A DNA stretch of 64,000 nt from Roseovarius nubinhibens ISM (GTDB lineage: Bacteria; Pseudomonadota; Alphaproteobacteria; Rhodobacterales; Rhodobacteraceae). Below are positions 63,010 to 64,000 of the stretch, piece by piece. The notes under the pieces are model-generated. The model saw only the letters and a program-made list of their open reading frames with translations. It did not search any database and had not been told where the DNA came from. Every line of letters begins with the position of its first letter. Positions within the stretch are counted from its first letter, which is position 1. The translations under genes and the position numbers were made by a program. The stretch is taken from assembly GCF_000152625.1 (NCBI RefSeq), contig NZ_CH724156.1, positions 2,720,602-2,784,601 of the forward strand, in the 5' to 3' direction.

Positions 63010-64000
63010 ATGAGCACATCCGATACCCCGGCTATTCGCAGACGTGCGCGGACCACCAGTTGGACCGTGCGCATTCTGCTTATCCTGATGACATCGCTGG
63101 CAATTGCCACGGTGATCGTCACCAACAAGCTGCTCACCGACCGGTTTACCGAAACCACCCGCAACCGGGCCGAGCTGCGGCTTGTGCTCTATTCCGGCAA
63201 CCTGCTGAGCGAATTGCGGCAAAACGCCATTGTGCCACAGCTTCTGGCGCGGGATCCGACGCTCATCGGGGCGCTCAATTCCGGCGATTACACGCAATCG
63301 ACGCAGCGGTTGATTTCCTTTCTGGGTGAGATCGGCGCCGCCTCATTGACGCTGCTCGACAAGGATGGGCGCAATGTCGCCTCGACCGACCGAAATTCGC
63401 TCGGGGCGAGCCACAAGCAGGCGCCGTATTTCATTGATGCGATCCGGTCGAAAGACACTGTTTTCAAGGTGTTGCGCCGCGAAACGGGCAAGTATGACTT
63501 TTTCTATTCGCGCCGCATCGAAAGCCAGAGCAACCTCGTCGGGGTGATCGTCGTCGAGGTCGATCTGGCCAAGTTCGAACGGGCCTGGGCGGGGATTTCC
63601 GACGCGGTTCTGGTGTCCGACAGTGAGGGCCGCATCATCCTGTCGACCGAGCCGCGCTGGCGTGGTCTGCTGGAAAGCGAGGCGCTCGCGCGGCAGACCC
63701 CCATCGGCGCGATCGAACGGGCCATTCAGGCCACCTCGGATTGGACGGCGCTGCCGGCCGATGCCTATCTCAAGGGCGAGGCGGTGATGCGGGTCGAGGG
63801 GCGCGTGGCCTTTCGCGGCTGGCGGATCGCCAGTTTCACCAATTACGAGGGCGTGCGCGAAAAGGTAAACGGGGTGCTGGCGCTCGAGATCATGGGATTC
63901 GCGATCCTGCTGGCGCTGGCCTTCTATTTCCTCAATCGCAAGACGGCGGTGCGGGCCGCGCTGTTTCAGCGGGAATCGGCAGAGCTTCGCGCATTGAACG
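63010..64000 (+). CDS. DctB-like sensor histidine kinase (3' partial)
   Basis: 330 codons visible before the window ends. An N-terminal membrane segment (ILLILMTSLAIATVIVTN), a periplasmic dCache-type domain with NVASTDRNSLGASHKQAPYFIDAIRS-like sequence as in DctB (part: FYSRRIESQ), and a second membrane segment (GFAILLALAFYFLN) leading into a coiled coil. The kinase domain lies outside. A C4-dicarboxylate or similar organic acid ligand is inferred from family only. Confidence 0.82.
   Translation, partial: MSTSDTPAIRRRARTTSWTVRILLILMTSLAIATVIVTNKLLTDRFTETTRNRAELRLVLYSGNLLSELRQNAIVPQLLARDPTLIGALNSGDYTQSTQRLISFLGEIGAASLTLLDKDGRNVASTDRNSLGASHKQAPYFIDAIRSKDTVFKVLRRETGKYDFFYSRRIESQSNLVGVIVVEVDLAKFERAWAGISDAVLVSDSEGRIILSTEPRWRGLLESEALARQTPIGAIERAIQATSDWTALPADAYLKGEAVMRVEGRVAFRGWRIASFTNYEGVREKVNGVLALEIMGFAILLALAFYFLNRKTAVRAALFQRESAELRALN

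Overview
The window is high-GC DNA (roughly two thirds G+C by eye) with dense, often 1-8 bp overlapping genes, and it reads as the chromosome of an alphaproteobacterium of the Rhodobacteraceae (Roseobacter/Rhodobacter group). Supporting signs are ThyX, short HisG plus HisZ, the alphaproteobacterial F1 zeta subunit, ZapA beside a ZauP-like coiled-coil protein, ETF-ubiquinone oxidoreductase, LexA boxes of the GTTC-N7-GTTC type, and sulfonate and methylated-amine catabolism typical of marine roseobacters. I see no rRNA, insertion sequence, prophage or CRISPR array. There is one tRNA (CAU anticodon, most likely Ile2).

Layout. 1-7 kb: thyX (5' end outside the window), ispE coupled to a TPR protein, ETF-QO, greA and a coiled-coil membrane protein. 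7-11.4 kb: a tightly overlapping fdhD-mobA-mobB-moeA block for molybdoenzyme maturation, then azlCD. 11.4-17.7 kb: cytochrome c, an NCS2-type permease behind a candidate xanthine-class riboswitch, a glycine-rich secreted protein, an enolase-superfamily enzyme and a GMC oxidoreductase. 17.8-22.9 kb: hisS-hisZ-hisG, slyX, an outer-membrane barrel and DUF1489. 22.9-27.3 kb: an amidohydrolase diverging from GntR and a dctPQM TRAP transporter across a large symmetric operator. 27.3-35.1 kb: a likely 3-sulfolactate catabolic cluster (comDE, a TctCAB transporter, an FMN alpha-hydroxyacid oxidase, a LysR regulator and an SlcD-like dehydrogenase). 35-41 kb: tkt, zauP-like/zapA and uvrD. 41-45.4 kb: a cobalamin riboswitch with a small unknown ORF, facing tetR and mttB, then a class C beta-lactamase. 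45.4-51.8 kb: tRNA, purM-purN, rnd, a low-GC orphan gene, DUF2254, a lipoprotein and sufE. 51.8-54.2 kb: queC-D-E and queF. 54.5-58.5 kb: DUF1638, a corrinoid protein, an SOS-controlled radical SAM protein and a Bmt-like methyltransferase. 58.5-64 kb: MprF-like protein, zeta subunit, purC-purS-purQ and the start of a DctB-like sensor kinase.

The most unusual signal is a family of four 44-bp arrays, each made of four 11-bp units (NNACYGWCGNN; A3, C4, G6 and C8 the same in all 16 units). They lie beside slyX (two), directly upstream of tetR and directly upstream of queF. Nothing annotated explains them. Other points of note are LexA boxes before uvrD and before a radical SAM gene, a cobalamin riboswitch whose only downstream gene is unrecognised and points against the corrinoid-linked tetR-mttB pair, and a 48-bp dyad whose arms are the ribosome binding sites of two divergent genes.
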